From: Streptomyces venezuelae
Lineage (GTDB): Bacteria > Actinomycetota > Actinomycetes > Streptomycetales > Streptomycetaceae
Direction of reading: 5' to 3'
Length of the DNA stretch: 64,000 nucleotides
Assembly: GCF_008642355.1 (NCBI RefSeq)
Contig: NZ_CP029193.1
Span: forward strand, 6,162,001-6,226,000
Shown here: positions 1 to 8,491 of the stretch, one piece after another
How positions within the stretch are numbered: position 1 is the first letter of the stretch
How the letters are laid out: every line of letters starts with the position of its first letter
The notes under the pieces: generated by a model
Told to the model about the DNA's origin: nothing
The model's database searches: none
Seen by the model: only the letters and a program-made list of their open reading frames with translations
Made by a program: the position numbers and the translations under genes

Positions 1-352
1 GCCGGTACCAGCCCGGTGCGGCGTCCAGACGGTACGTCTCCACGGCGTCGGCCGCCGCGATGGTGAAGTCGGACTTCCCGGTGGCCACGCGCGCGACGTT
101 CTGCTGCGAGCCCTCGCTGTTGAGGAGCTCGACGTCGACGTCCGGCATGTCCTTGGAGATCGCCGTCTCCAGGAGCTTGCCGTACCGCTCGTACACGCCT
201 TCCCGTACGCCCGTGCTGAACGTGATCCGCCCGCTCGGGGAGTCCTCGCCCATGGGCAGCAGCCACCACATCAGCAGACCGAACACCACGAGGGCCGCGG
301 CGGAACCCTGCAGAGCGCGGCGCCTGCTGATCTGGGGAAGTGCCTTGAGCAT
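1..352 (-). CDS. TAXI-family TRAP transporter substrate-binding protein (3' end outside window)
   Basis: Only the first 117 codons are inside the window; the gene continues past base 1. The protein opens with basic residues (MLKALPQISRRR), then a hydrophobic segment at about residues 18-33 (an uncleaved anchor or signal peptide), then a periplasmic-binding-protein-like start with the pattern ITFSTGVREGVYERYGKLL. A glycine-rich start followed by a Tyr-rich helix, and a later QQNVARVATGKSDFTIAAAD stretch, are typical of TAXI (TRAP-associated extracytoplasmic immunogenic) solute-binding proteins. The ATG at 352 is preceded by AGGA at a suitable distance. It is divergent from miaB. The ligand cannot be inferred. 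The family call is by pattern memory and moderately sure. Confidence 0.7.
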   Translation of the reverse strand, partial: MLKALPQISRRRALQGSAAALVVFGLLMWWLLPMGEDSPSGRITFSTGVREGVYERYGKLLETAISKDMPDVDVELLNSEGSQQNVARVATGKSDFTIAAADAVETYRLDAAPGWYR

Positions 353-491
353 GCGCGCGATCCTGCCAGCCCACTCACCGTGATGACCAGGGGAGAGGTC
401 ACACCGGGCCGTCGCGCGGCCCGGCCCCCGGGTGCCGCGGTCGCAATCCGCGGGCACGCGCGCGTGGCGACCCCGTACCCTGGGGGGCGAG

Positions 492-1982
492 ATGAGCGCG
501 AAGACTTACGAGGTGCGCACCTACGGGTGCCAGATGAACGTCCATGACTCCGAGCGGCTTTCCGGCCTCCTGGAGGACGCCGGCTACGAACGTGCGCCCG
601 AAGGAGCCGACGGCGACGCCGACGTCGTCGTCTTCAACACGTGCGCCGTGCGCGAGAACGCCGACAACCGCCTGTACGGCAATCTCGGCCGCCTGGCGCC
701 GATGAAGACCAAGCGGCCCGGGATGCAGATCGCCGTCGGCGGCTGTCTGGCGCAGAAGGACCGCGACACCATCGTCAAGCGGGCGCCCTGGGTCGACGTC
801 GTCTTCGGCACCCACAACATCGGCAAGCTGCCGGTCCTTCTGGAGCGTGCCCGCGTCCAGGAAGAGGCGCAGGTCGAGATCGCCGAGTCGCTCGAGGCCT
901 TCCCGTCGACGCTGCCGACCCGCCGTGAGAGCGCGTACGCGGCCTGGGTCTCCATCTCCGTCGGCTGCAACAACACCTGCACCTTCTGCATCGTGCCCGC
1001 GCTGCGCGGCAAGGAGAAGGACCGCAGGACCGGTGACATCCTCGCGGAGATCGAGGCGCTCGTCGGCGAGGGCGTCTCCGAGATCACCCTCCTCGGGCAG
1101 AACGTGAACGCGTACGGCTCGGACATCGGTGACCGCGAGGCCTTCAGCAAGCTCCTGCGGGCCTGCGGCAAGATCGACGGCCTGGAGCGCGTGCGCTTCA
1201 CCTCCCCGCACCCGCGCGACTTCACCGACGACGTCATCGCCGCCATGGCCGAGACGCCGAACGTGATGCCGCAGCTCCACATGCCGCTGCAGTCCGGCTC
1301 GGACCCGATCCTCAAGGCGATGCGCCGCTCCTACCGGCAGGATCGTTTCCTGGGCATCATCGAGAAGGTCCGCGCGGCCATGCCGGACGCGGCCATCTCG
1401 ACGGACATCATCGTGGGCTTCCCCGGCGAGACCGAGGAGGACTTCGAGCAGACGATGCACGTGGTCCGCGAGGCCCGCTTCGCGAACGCCTTCACCTTCC
1501 AGTACTCCAAGCGCCCCGGGACCCCGGCGGCCACCATGGAGGGCCAGATCCCCAAGGAGGTCGTCCGGTCGCGCTACGAGCGCCTGGTGGCCGTCCAGGA
1601 GGAGATCTCCTGGGAGGAGAACAAGAAGCAGGTCGGCCGCACCCTGGACCTCATGGTCGCCGAGGGCGAGGGCCGCAAGGACGGCGCCACCCACCGTCTC
1701 TCCGGCCGCGCACCCGACAACCGCCTGGTCCACTTCACCAAGCCGGACACCGAGGTGCGTCCCGGTGACGTCGTGACCGTCGAGATCACCTACGCCGCAC
1801 CGCACCACCTGCTCGCCGAGGGGGCCGTCCTCAACGTGCGTCCCACGCGCGCGGGCGACGCCTGGGAGAAGCGGAACACCGAGGCTGCCGCCAAGCCCGC
1901 GGGCGTGATGCTGGGCCTGCCGAAGATCGGCGCTCCGGCGCCGCTGCCGGTGACGACGGGCAGCGGCTGCGGCTGCGACTGA
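492..1982 (+). CDS. miaB: tRNA-2-methylthio-N6-dimethylallyladenosine synthase MiaB
   Basis: Radical-SAM methylthiotransferase that adds the 2-methylthio group to i6A37 in tRNAs reading UNN codons. It acts directly after MiaA, whose gene lies 1.7 kb downstream. The 496-residue product has the N-terminal MTTase domain with the auxiliary cluster cysteines C13, C51 and C85 (contexts [20 protein letters not shown]). The radical-SAM motif is C159-x3-C163-x2-C166 (GCNNTCTFC). A C-terminal TRAM-like region ends near residue 440 and is followed by a tail ending GSGCGCD. The open frame extends back to 432, but ATG 492 is chosen because the G-rich run GGGGGG ends just before it and homology begins there. 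All three expected regions are intact and the length is normal. Confidence 0.96.
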   Translation: MSAKTYEVRTYGCQMNVHDSERLSGLLEDAGYERAPEGADGDADVVVFNTCAVRENADNRLYGNLGRLAPMKTKRPGMQIAVGGCLAQKDRDTIVKRAPWVDVVFGTHNIGKLPVLLERARVQEEAQVEIAESLEAFPSTLPTRRESAYAAWVSISVGCNNTCTFCIVPALRGKEKDRRTGDILAEIEALVGEGVSEITLLGQNVNAYGSDIGDREAFSKLLRACGKIDGLERVRFTSPHPRDFTDDVIAAMAETPNVMPQLHMPLQSGSDPILKAMRRSYRQDRFLGIIEKVRAAMPDAAISTDIIVGFPGETEEDFEQTMHVVREARFANAFTFQYSKRPGTPAATMEGQIPKEVVRSRYERLVAVQEEISWEENKKQVGRTLDLMVAEGEGRKDGATHRLSGRAPDNRLVHFTKPDTEVRPGDVVTVEITYAAPHHLLAEGAVLNVRPTRAGDAWEKRNTEAAAKPAGVMLGLPKIGAPAPLPVTTGSGCGCD

Positions 1983-2021
1983 CGGAGCCGGCTCCGACCG
2001 AGGCGCGTTACGCTGCGGATC

Positions 2022-2762
2022 ATGCTTGTCGCCGCAGCCGTCTGCCCCTGTCCGCCGGTGCTCGTTCCCGAGGTCGCCGCGGGTGCCGCTCCCGAACTCG
2101 ACGCCGCGCGCGCGGCGTGTTCGGATGCCATCGGGGTGCTCGCCGCCGCTCGGCCCGATCTCCTCGTCGTCATCGGGCCGGCCGAGCAGAACGGGCGCGG
2201 TCCGCACCCGCAGGGCACGGCCGGGTCGTTCCGGGGTTTCGGCGTGGACGTGGACGTGCGGCTCGGCCCGGTACCGCCGGAAGCGGAAGCAGTATCGGAG
2301 GTCGGAGCCGAGGGACGTCGTGAGCTTCCGTCGTCGCTCGCTGTCGCCGGCTGGCTGCTGGAGCGCGCACAGTGGTCGGCGGCGCCGGTGGAAGGTCTCG
2401 GTGTGGGGGAACCAGACGAGGCCGAGCGGTGTATCCAAGTCGGAGGGGGCCTCGGGTCCCGGGCCGACCGGGTGGCACTGCTGGTGATGGGCGACGCCAG
2501 CGCGTGCCGCACGCTGAAGGCGCCGGGGTACCTCGACGAGCGGGCGGCCGGCTTCGACGCCGCGGTCGGGCGTGCCCTCGGCGAGGCCGACATCGAGGCG
2601 CTGAAGGCGTTGGACGCGGGCCTCGCGCACGAACTGAAGGCGGCCGGCCGTGCGCCCTGGCAGGTGCTCGCCGGAGCGGCGGAGGGCGCTGCCCTGCGCG
2701 GCGAGCTGCTCTACGAGGACGCGCCGTACGGTGTCGGGTACATGGTGGCTGCCTGGTCGTAG
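2022..2762 (+). CDS. Class III extradiol dioxygenase subunit B-like protein
   Basis: This 246-residue protein begins MLVAAAVCPCPPVLVPEVA. It has a fold pattern like the LigB/class III extradiol dioxygenase superfamily, with a short beta strand carrying a Pro-rich loop, then LLVVIGPAEQ at about residues 47-56 and a VALLVMGDAS strand later. The usual metal-binding histidines of true extradiol dioxygenases are not evident (the N-terminal CPCPP segment lacks His), so catalysis is unproven. It sits between miaB and miaA, 39 bases after miaB, in an arrangement I recognise as conserved in Streptomyces. The ATG at 2022 has no good Shine-Dalgarno sequence. A TACGCT hexamer 7 bases upstream would fit a leaderless transcript. 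Function unknown. Confidence 0.8.
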   Translation: MLVAAAVCPCPPVLVPEVAAGAAPELDAARAACSDAIGVLAAARPDLLVVIGPAEQNGRGPHPQGTAGSFRGFGVDVDVRLGPVPPEAEAVSEVGAEGRRELPSSLAVAGWLLERAQWSAAPVEGLGVGEPDEAERCIQVGGGLGSRADRVALLVMGDASACRTLKAPGYLDERAAGFDAAVGRALGEADIEALKALDAGLAHELKAAGRAPWQVLAGAAEGAALRGELLYEDAPYGVGYMVAAWS

Positions 2763-2828
2763 CGGGGTTGCCGTGTCGTCGTGGTCCGGCTGCCGCGGCG
2801 GTCCGGCGCGCCCGCGTACACACGGTGG

Positions 2829-2857
2829 CGGCCGCGAAGCGAGGTGCTTCGCGGCCG
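2829..2857. terminator. Hairpin between two convergent genes
   Basis: A perfect 12-bp stem, CGGCCGCGAAGC paired with GCTTCGCGGCCG, has a 5-base loop. It lies between the ends of the plus-strand gene at 2762 and the minus-strand gene at 2872, so it probably works as a bidirectional terminator. There is no U-run, as is usual in Streptomyces. Confidence 0.75.
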
Positions 2858-2871
2858 TCCTCCGCTGCGGT

Positions 2872-3156
2872 TCAGGAAGCAGGCGGGGGCGACGGAGGCG
2901 ACTGTGGGGTCGAAGGCCCGGCACTGCCGCCCGCGCCCTTCTCCCCGTCGGCCCCGGCGATGCGGCCGAGGGCGTCCTTCGCCTTCCCCGTGCCCGCCTG
3001 GATCTTGTCGCTGTACTTGCCCTTGGTCTTCTCGTCGACCACCTTCGCAGCCTTGTCCAGGCCCTGGTCGATCTTGCCCCCGTGCTGCTGCGCCAGGTCC
3101 GAGACCTTGCCCTTGGCAGGGGCGAGTCTGGCTTTCAGTTGGTCCAGGAAGCCCAT
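2872..3156 (-). CDS. Small MT0933/Rv0909-like antitoxin family protein
   Basis: A 94-residue hydrophilic protein starting MGFLDQLKARLAPAKGKVSDLAQQHGGKIDQGLDKAAKVVDEKTKGKY in overlapping stretches. The repeated K/D-rich amphipathic helices with GKIDQGLDKAAKxVDxKTxGKYSDKI are typical of the Pfam antitoxin family related to mycobacterial Rv0909. The last 25 residues are a low-complexity Gly/Pro/Ser tail. Start ATG 3156 is preceded by GGGAAGGTGG and is preferred over the much longer upstream frame, whose sequence looks random. No partner toxin gene of the HigB/RelE or SRPBCC type is next to it; the upstream neighbour is another acidic small protein. In Streptomyces these proteins often occur as orphans, so antitoxin activity here is an inference from family name only. 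Confidence 0.8.
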   Translation of the reverse strand: MGFLDQLKARLAPAKGKVSDLAQQHGGKIDQGLDKAAKVVDEKTKGKYSDKIQAGTGKAKDALGRIAGADGEKGAGGSAGPSTPQSPPSPPPAS

Positions 3157-3181
3157 GGGTCCACCTTCCCTCGCTGGGGAT

Positions 3182-3481
3182 CTACTTGCGGGCGCCCTCG
3201 CCGGCCTCGTTGTCGGCCGCCTCTCCGGCGGACTGCTGCTTCGGAATGTCCACACCCTCCGCATCAGCCGCTTCGCCGGACTCCGCGGACTTGTCCTCGG
3301 CGGCGCTCTCGGTGTCGGTGTCGGCACTGGCATCGGCTGCGGGCTTCGCGTCGCTGTCGGCCTCGGAGGCGGCCTCCTCGGCTGCCTCGGGCTCGGCCGT
3401 CAGCGTGGCCGCTGTCGCGTCAGTCGTCGACGCCTCGTCGCTGTCCTTGGACTTTCGGCGGAAACGTGCAAAAACGCCCAT
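3182..3481 (-). CDS. Small acidic Ala/Glu/Asp-rich hypothetical protein
   Basis: A 99-residue protein with a basic start, MGVFARFRRKSKDSDE, followed by a highly acidic and Ala-rich low-complexity region (about residues 20-90) with no predicted fold. The start is ATG 3481, with GGAG 8 bases upstream; the longer frame to 3595 has no support. It lies 25 bases upstream of the antitoxin-like gene on the same strand, so the two are probably one transcript. It is probably intrinsically disordered. I do not recognise a function. Related acidic proteins are seen at this position in other Streptomyces, which supports it being a real gene. Confidence 0.65.
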   Translation of the reverse strand: MGVFARFRRKSKDSDEASTTDATAATLTAEPEAAEEAASEADSDAKPAADASADTDTESAAEDKSAESGEAADAEGVDIPKQQSAGEAADNEAGEGARK

Positions 3482-3663
3482 ATCTACTCCATACGTTACT
3501 CGTGTGGGCGAAATCCCGCCCCGCCCGGTGCGTCCCATTGCGTCGCCCGGGTCATCGGTCCTCGAAACCGGCGGCCGGAACCTCGCAACAGGCAACGACC
3601 CCAGAGCCGTGCCGTCACGTAGCTCGTTCGGGGACGAGGTCCGATGTTTGCGAGACTGGGGCG

Positions 3664-4602
3664 GTGAGTAGCACTGCCCCCGCCCCGCGGGTCATCGCCG
3701 TCGTCGGTCCGACCGCGGCAGGAAAGTCCGATCTGGGCGTTTTCCTCGCCCAGCGTCTCGGCGGCGAAATCGTCAACGCCGACTCGATGCAGCTCTACCG
3801 AGGGATGGACATCGGTACCGCCAAGCTGACGCCTGATGAGCGCGGCGGCGTGCCCCACCACCTCCTCGACATCTGGGACGTCACGGAGGCCGCCAGTGTC
3901 GCCGAGTACCAGAAGCTGGCCCGCGCCGAGATCGACCGTCTCCTCGCCGAGGGGCGCTGGCCGATCCTCGTCGGCGGTTCCGGCCTCTACGTCAAGGGGG
4001 CCGTGGACCACCTGGAGTTCCCCGGCACCGACCCCGACGTGCGGGCCCGCCTGGAGGAAGAGCTCACGCTGCGCGGTTCGGGGGCCCTGCACGACCGCCT
4101 CGCCGCCGCCGACCCCGAGGCGGCCCGGGCCATCCTGCCCAGCAACGGCCGTCGGATCGTCCGCGCTCTGGAGGTCATCGAGATCACCGGCAAGCCCTTC
4201 ACCGCCAACCTCCCCGGCCACGAATCCGTGTACGACACGATCCAGATCGGCGTCGACGTGGCACGCCCCGAGCTCGACGAACGCATCGCCACGCGCGTGG
4301 ACCGCATGTGGGAGCGCGGCCTGGTCGACGAAGTGCGGGCCCTGGAGGCTCAGGGGCTGCGCGAGGGGCGTACGGCCGCACGCGCACTCGGCTACCAGCA
4401 GGTGCTCGCGGCGCTCGCGGGGGAGTGCACCGAGGACGAGGCGCGCGCCGAAACCGTGCGCGCCACCAAGCGCTTCGCGCGGCGCCAGGACTCCTGGTTC
4501 CGCCGCGATCCACGGGTGCACTGGCTGAGCGGGGCACTGGCCGACCACGAGGAACTCCCGGCACGCGCGCTGGCGTTGGTCGAACGACCGGTCACAGCCT
4601 GA
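3664..4602 (+). CDS. miaA: tRNA dimethylallyltransferase MiaA
   Basis: Transfers a dimethylallyl group from DMAPP to N6 of A37 in tRNAs, the step before MiaB. The 312-residue product has the P-loop G15-PTAAGK-S22, followed by the conserved NADSMQLYRGMDIGTAK block (about residues 38-54), the VAEYQKLAR helix and the GGSGLYV motif near residue 100. The length fits the family. Start GTG 3664 is inferred because similarity begins there; the upstream open frame starting at 2650 runs antisense through two other genes and is spurious. It is about 900 bases downstream of the dioxygenase-like gene, separated by two genes on the opposite strand. Confidence 0.96.
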   Translation: MSSTAPAPRVIAVVGPTAAGKSDLGVFLAQRLGGEIVNADSMQLYRGMDIGTAKLTPDERGGVPHHLLDIWDVTEAASVAEYQKLARAEIDRLLAEGRWPILVGGSGLYVKGAVDHLEFPGTDPDVRARLEEELTLRGSGALHDRLAAADPEAARAILPSNGRRIVRALEVIEITGKPFTANLPGHESVYDTIQIGVDVARPELDERIATRVDRMWERGLVDEVRALEAQGLREGRTAARALGYQQVLAALAGECTEDEARAETVRATKRFARRQDSWFRRDPRVHWLSGALADHEELPARALALVERPVTA

Positions 4603-4703
4603 TCACGTGATGGCATCGGGACGCTCCGGCGGTCATCCCGGCACCTGACGCCGTGCCATCATCGACCATCGATCGACCGGTGAAGTCCGAAGTGGGAGGG
4701 CGC

Positions 4704-5186
4704 GTGGCGATGGAGGCCGGCCCTCGTGACACCGCACATGACGGCGGAGAGCAACTCAGTCCCGACGGTCCCGACGAGGTGTCGGGTGGTGTGACGTCGA
4801 GCGGCGTCACGGACGACGGTCCCGACGCGGACGAGATGTCCGCCGCGGCCGAGGTCGAGGTCGAGCTGCGCCCCCAGCCCCGGCTGCGCGTCTGGCAGCT
4901 CGCGCCGATCGTGATCCTGGCCGCCGTCGGCTCCCTGATGTTCGCCTTCCCGCTCGCCTTCGAGTTCGGCGACGGCGGTGCGGTGGTCGCCATGCTCGGT
5001 CTGCTGATCAGCTGCTGCGCCGCCGGCTGGGGCATGATGGCCGCCCGCCGCGTCGGTCACACCTGGCCGGGACTGCCCGAGCGCGGCTCAGGGAGCCGCC
5101 CCGACTGGCGCGTCGTCTCCGGGTACGCCGTGCTGTTCCTGGGCGCCGTGGTGCTCGCCGTGTGGCGGGTGGCCAGGCTCCGCTGA
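4704..5186 (+). CDS. Hypothetical membrane protein with three transmembrane helices
   Basis: About 160 residues: an acidic, disordered N-terminal part (residues 1-60, rich in Asp, Glu, Ser and Gly) and then three hydrophobic segments. These read approximately LAPIVILAAVGSLMFAFPLAF, VVAMLGLLISCCAAGWGMMAA and VVSGYAVLFLGAVVLAVWRVA. No catalytic motif is visible. A GGGAGGG block at 4694-4700 fixes translation to either GTG 4704 (4-base spacer) or ATG 4710 (better 10-base spacer); I list the first. It lies between miaA and dapF on the same strand and is a conserved companion there in my memory of Streptomyces maps. Function unknown. Confidence 0.75.
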   Translation: MAMEAGPRDTAHDGGEQLSPDGPDEVSGGVTSSGVTDDGPDADEMSAAAEVEVELRPQPRLRVWQLAPIVILAAVGSLMFAFPLAFEFGDGGAVVAMLGLLISCCAAGWGMMAARRVGHTWPGLPERGSGSRPDWRVVSGYAVLFLGAVVLAVWRVARLR

Positions 5187-5221
5187 GCCCACCGCGTGGA
5201 CCGGGTGTCGTACCCACACCG

Positions 5222-5233
5222 TACGATCGAGGA
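5222..5233 (+). promoter_or_regulatory. Likely leaderless promoter -10 of dapF
   Basis: TACGAT at 5222-5227 ends 6 bases before the dapF ATG at 5234, which would place the transcription start at or next to the start codon. This explains the badly spaced GAGGA directly abutting the ATG. A weak -35 (TGGACC at 5197) is 19 bases upstream. Inferred from sequence only. Confidence 0.5.
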
Positions 5234-6112
5234 ATGAGCACGCGGATCGCCTTCCTCAAGGGGCACGGGACCGAGAACGACTTCGTGATCATCCCCGACC
5301 CCGACAACGCCGTCGAGCTGTCCCCGTCGGCCGTGGCCGCCCTGTGCGACCGCCGCGCGGGCATCGGTGGCGACGGCCTCCTCCACGTCGTACGCTCCGC
5401 GGCCCACCCCGACGCCCGCCATCTGGCCGACCGCGCAGAGTGGTTCATGGACTACCGCAACGGCGACGGGTCCGTCGCCGAGATGTGCGGCAACGGAGTG
5501 CGTGTCTTCGCCCGCTACCTGCAGCGCGCCGGGCACGCCGTCGAAGGCGACCTGGCGGTGGCCACCCGCGGTGGCGTGAAGACCGTGCACATCGCCAAGG
5601 AGGAGTCCGGCGGCGACATCACCGTCGGCATGGGCAAGGCGCTCCTCCCCGAAGGAGACGTGACCGTCTCGGTCGGCGACCGCCGATGGCCCGCGCGGAA
5701 CGTGAACATGGGCAACCCGCACGCGGTCGCGTTCGTCGACGACCTCTCCGAAGCGGGCGACCTCTACGAAGCACCCCCTTTCAGCCCCGCCTCCGCCTAC
5801 CCGGACGGCGTGAACGTCGAGTTCGTCGTCCCCCGGGGCCCGCAGCACGTCGCCATGCGCGTGCACGAGCGCGGCGCGGGCGAGACCCGCTCCTGCGGCA
5901 CCGGCGCCTGCGCCGTGGCCGTGGCGGCGGCCCGCAAGGACGGCCTCGATCCGACCGTGACCGGGGCCCCGGCCACATACACCGTCGACCTGCCCGGTGG
6001 GCGCCTGGTGATCACCGAGCGCCCCGACGGCGAGATCGAGATGACGGGCGGCGCCGTGATCGTCGCCGAGGGCGAGATCGCGTCCGAATGGTTCGAAACG
6101 GCAAGCGCATGA
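5234..6112 (+). CDS. dapF: Diaminopimelate epimerase
   Basis: Interconverts LL- and meso-diaminopimelate for lysine synthesis; Streptomyces puts LL-DAP into peptidoglycan. The 292-residue product begins MSTRIAFLKGHGTENDFVI, the family N-terminal signature. It carries both catalytic cysteines, C85 in EMCGNGVRVF and C221 in SCGTGACAVA, as expected for the two-base mechanism. The longer frame to 5162 overlaps the upstream gene and is not needed. Start ATG 5234 has no proper Shine-Dalgarno spacing and may be leaderless. Intact and normal length. Confidence 0.96.
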   Translation: MSTRIAFLKGHGTENDFVIIPDPDNAVELSPSAVAALCDRRAGIGGDGLLHVVRSAAHPDARHLADRAEWFMDYRNGDGSVAEMCGNGVRVFARYLQRAGHAVEGDLAVATRGGVKTVHIAKEESGGDITVGMGKALLPEGDVTVSVGDRRWPARNVNMGNPHAVAFVDDLSEAGDLYEAPPFSPASAYPDGVNVEFVVPRGPQHVAMRVHERGAGETRSCGTGACAVAVAAARKDGLDPTVTGAPATYTVDLPGGRLVITERPDGEIEMTGGAVIVAEGEIASEWFETASA

Positions 6113-6254
6113 ACTGTCGCTCGAATGGGTGATCCGTTTCACGCTCGGCGAGAGGCGGTCAGCGCCACGTGATGGGCTCGGTAGCATCAAGCACCGGCCC
6201 GGACGGAGTACGCCGCCGTCCGCACACCGCCGGTCGAAGCAGCCGGAGGTGCTC

Positions 6255-8408
6255 ATGAGTGCGGAGGCCACGAACCCTGCCACGCCCGGCCCCGTCGTGT
6301 CCGGGGGCCAGCGCAAGCGCGGCCGTGCGCGTCTCGACCTGCGCAGGCTCGGCAGGGCCGCCCTGCTCGGATCCGGCACCCGGGACCGTCTGCCCGACGC
6401 GATCGGCCATGTGGCGGAGGCCCACCGGAACCACTACCCGGACGCCGATCTGGAGCCGCTGCGTCGTGCGTACGTCCTCGCGGAGTCCTCGCACCGCGGC
6501 CAGACGCGCAAGAGCGGTGAGCCGTACATCACCCACCCGCTCGCGGTCACCCTGATCCTCGCCCAGCTCGGCGCCGAGATCACGACCCTGACCGCCTCCC
6601 TGCTCCACGACACCGTCGAGGACACCGACGTCACACTCGACCAGGTGCGGGCCGAGTTCGGCGACGACGTCTGCTACCTGGTCGACGGCGTCACCAAGCT
6701 CGAAAAGGTGGACTACGGAGCGGCGGCCGAACCCGAGACCTTCCGCAAGATGCTCGTGGCCACCGGCAACGACGTGCGCGTCATGTCGATCAAGCTCGCC
6801 GACCGCCTCCACAACATGCGCACCCTCGGCGTCATGCGCCCCGAGAAACAGGCCCGCATCGCGAAGGTCACCCGGGACGTGCTCATCCCGCTGGCCGAGC
6901 GTCTCGGCGTGCAGGCGCTCAAGACGGAGCTGGAGGACCTCGTCTTCGCCATCTTGCACCCGGAGGACTGCGCGCAGGTCAAGGCCATGATCGCCGCCAA
7001 CGCCGAGAGCGAGGGAGACCCCCTCGGGGACATCGCGGGCGAGGTGCGCAACGTCCTGCGCGACGCGGGCATCACCGCCGAGGTGCTCATCAGGCCCCGG
7101 CACTCCGTCTCCGTCCACCGCGTGCACCGCAAACGCGGCGAACTCCGCGCATCCGACTTCGGCCGCCTCCTCGTGCTCGTCAACGAGGACGCCGACTGCT
7201 ACGGAGTCCTGGGCGAGCTGCACACCTGCTTCACCCCGGTCGTCTCGGAGTTCAAGGACTTCATCGCCGTACCGAAGTTCAACCTCTACCAGTCGCTGCA
7301 CACGGCCGTGACCCGCTCCGACGGCGAGGTCGCCGAAGTCCTCATCCGCACGCACCAGATGCACCAGGTCGCGGAGGCCGGCGTCGTCGCCCTGCACAAT
7401 CCCTACGCTCCTCCTTCGGAGGAGCCGTCCGACCGCGCCGACGACGAGCGCGCGGACCCGACCAGGCCCGGCTGGCTCTCCCGGCTCCTCGACTGGCAAC
7501 AGGCCGCGCCCGACCCGGACACGTTCTGGTCGACGCTGCGCGAGGACCTCGCCCAGGACCGAGAGATCGCCGTCTTCCGGCCCGACGGCGGCACCCTCGG
7601 CCTGCCCGCGGGCGCCAGCTGCGTGGACGCCGCCTACGCCCAGTACGGCGAGGACGCCCACGCCTGCATCGGCGCGCGCGTGAACGGCCGCCTGGCGACG
7701 CTCAGCACGGTCCTGAGGGACGGCGACACCGTCCAGCTGCTCATGAGCCAGGACCCCACGTCCGGGCCCTCGCGCGACTGGCTGGACCACGCGCGCACGC
7801 CCGCCGCGCGGATCGCCATCCGGCGCTGGCTCACCACGCACCCCGCGCCCGCACCTGCGGCCGTCACGCCGATGGCGTCCACACGGCGGCCGCCCCAGCA
7901 GACGCCAGCGGTCGTCCCCGCGCCGGAGGACTCCGCTGCCCTGCGGCCCACGGCGGCGAACGCCGTCGTGGACCGCGAGGGCGCCAGCGTGCGCCTCGCG
8001 GGCTGTTGTACGCCGGTGCCCCCCGACGACGTCACCGCGTTCGCCGTGCGCGGCGGCGTCGTGACCGTCCACAGGGTCGGCTGTCCCGCCGTGGAGCGCA
8101 TGAAGGAAGTGGGGCGCCCGGAGATCGGCGTGCGCTGGGGAGACACCGCCGAATGCCGCGTCACCCTGATCGCCGAATCGTTCGGCCGGGCGCATCTGCT
8201 CGCCGACCTCACCGAGGCGATCGCCCTCGAAGGTGTGGCGATCATCTCCGCGACCGTGGAGCCGCCGACGCAGCAGCGCGTACGCCACACGTACACGCTC
8301 CAACTCCCCGACGCCGCACACCTCCCCGGACTGATGCGCGCAATGCGCGAGGTCCCCGGGGTGTACGACGTGAGCCGCGCCCAGCATCCGGCGGCCGCCG
8401 CCCACTGA
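6255..8408 (+). CDS. rshA: RelA/SpoT-family (p)ppGpp enzyme, RshA-like
   Basis: The 717-residue product has an N-terminal HD hydrolase domain with the intact ASLLHDTVEDT motif (about residues 115-125) and KLADRLHNMRTL. A synthetase-like region follows, keeping EFKDFIAVPKFNLYQSLHT and the EVLIRT block. A TGS-like segment (about residues 430-500) and a C-terminal ACT-like domain complete it. In the synthetase core the usual YDLxGIRVL pattern is replaced by SDFGRLLVLV, so the conserved Arg is lost; hydrolysis may dominate. Context after hflX-side genes and before the siderophore operon matches the second RelA/SpoT homologue of S. coelicolor (RshA) rather than RelA, which is elsewhere. Start ATG 6255 has an excellent CGGAGGT site 7 bases upstream. 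The N-terminal 45 residues are basic and low-complexity. Confidence 0.88.
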   Translation: MSAEATNPATPGPVVSGGQRKRGRARLDLRRLGRAALLGSGTRDRLPDAIGHVAEAHRNHYPDADLEPLRRAYVLAESSHRGQTRKSGEPYITHPLAVTLILAQLGAEITTLTASLLHDTVEDTDVTLDQVRAEFGDDVCYLVDGVTKLEKVDYGAAAEPETFRKMLVATGNDVRVMSIKLADRLHNMRTLGVMRPEKQARIAKVTRDVLIPLAERLGVQALKTELEDLVFAILHPEDCAQVKAMIAANAESEGDPLGDIAGEVRNVLRDAGITAEVLIRPRHSVSVHRVHRKRGELRASDFGRLLVLVNEDADCYGVLGELHTCFTPVVSEFKDFIAVPKFNLYQSLHTAVTRSDGEVAEVLIRTHQMHQVAEAGVVALHNPYAPPSEEPSDRADDERADPTRPGWLSRLLDWQQAAPDPDTFWSTLREDLAQDREIAVFRPDGGTLGLPAGASCVDAAYAQYGEDAHACIGARVNGRLATLSTVLRDGDTVQLLMSQDPTSGPSRDWLDHARTPAARIAIRRWLTTHPAPAPAAVTPMASTRRPPQQTPAVVPAPEDSAALRPTAANAVVDREGASVRLAGCCTPVPPDDVTAFAVRGGVVTVHRVGCPAVERMKEVGRPEIGVRWGDTAECRVTLIAESFGRAHLLADLTEAIALEGVAIISATVEPPTQQRVRHTYTLQLPDAAHLPGLMRAMREVPGVYDVSRAQHPAAAAH

Positions 8409-8491
8409 AGAGCACTGCCGACGGCAACTCGTTCGAGTGGCCCCGTGCGCGCCGTCACCACGGGGAAGACGTGCGCTGATAGCGGTTGTTC

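Noticed and set aside
399..2924. Very long open frames on the strand opposite real genes (for example 399-2924 minus, 7634-11716 minus, 52600-55638 minus)
   Set aside because: They mirror the GC3 bias of the plus-strand genes, have no family motif and overlap well-supported genes.
2872..3156. Toxin-antitoxin module
   Set aside because: The family name is antitoxin-like, but no partner toxin gene is adjacent, so a functional module is not supported.
2650..3663. 5' extension of the miaA frame
   Set aside because: It runs across two minus-strand genes and other intergenic DNA, and the MiaA family starts at GTG 3664.
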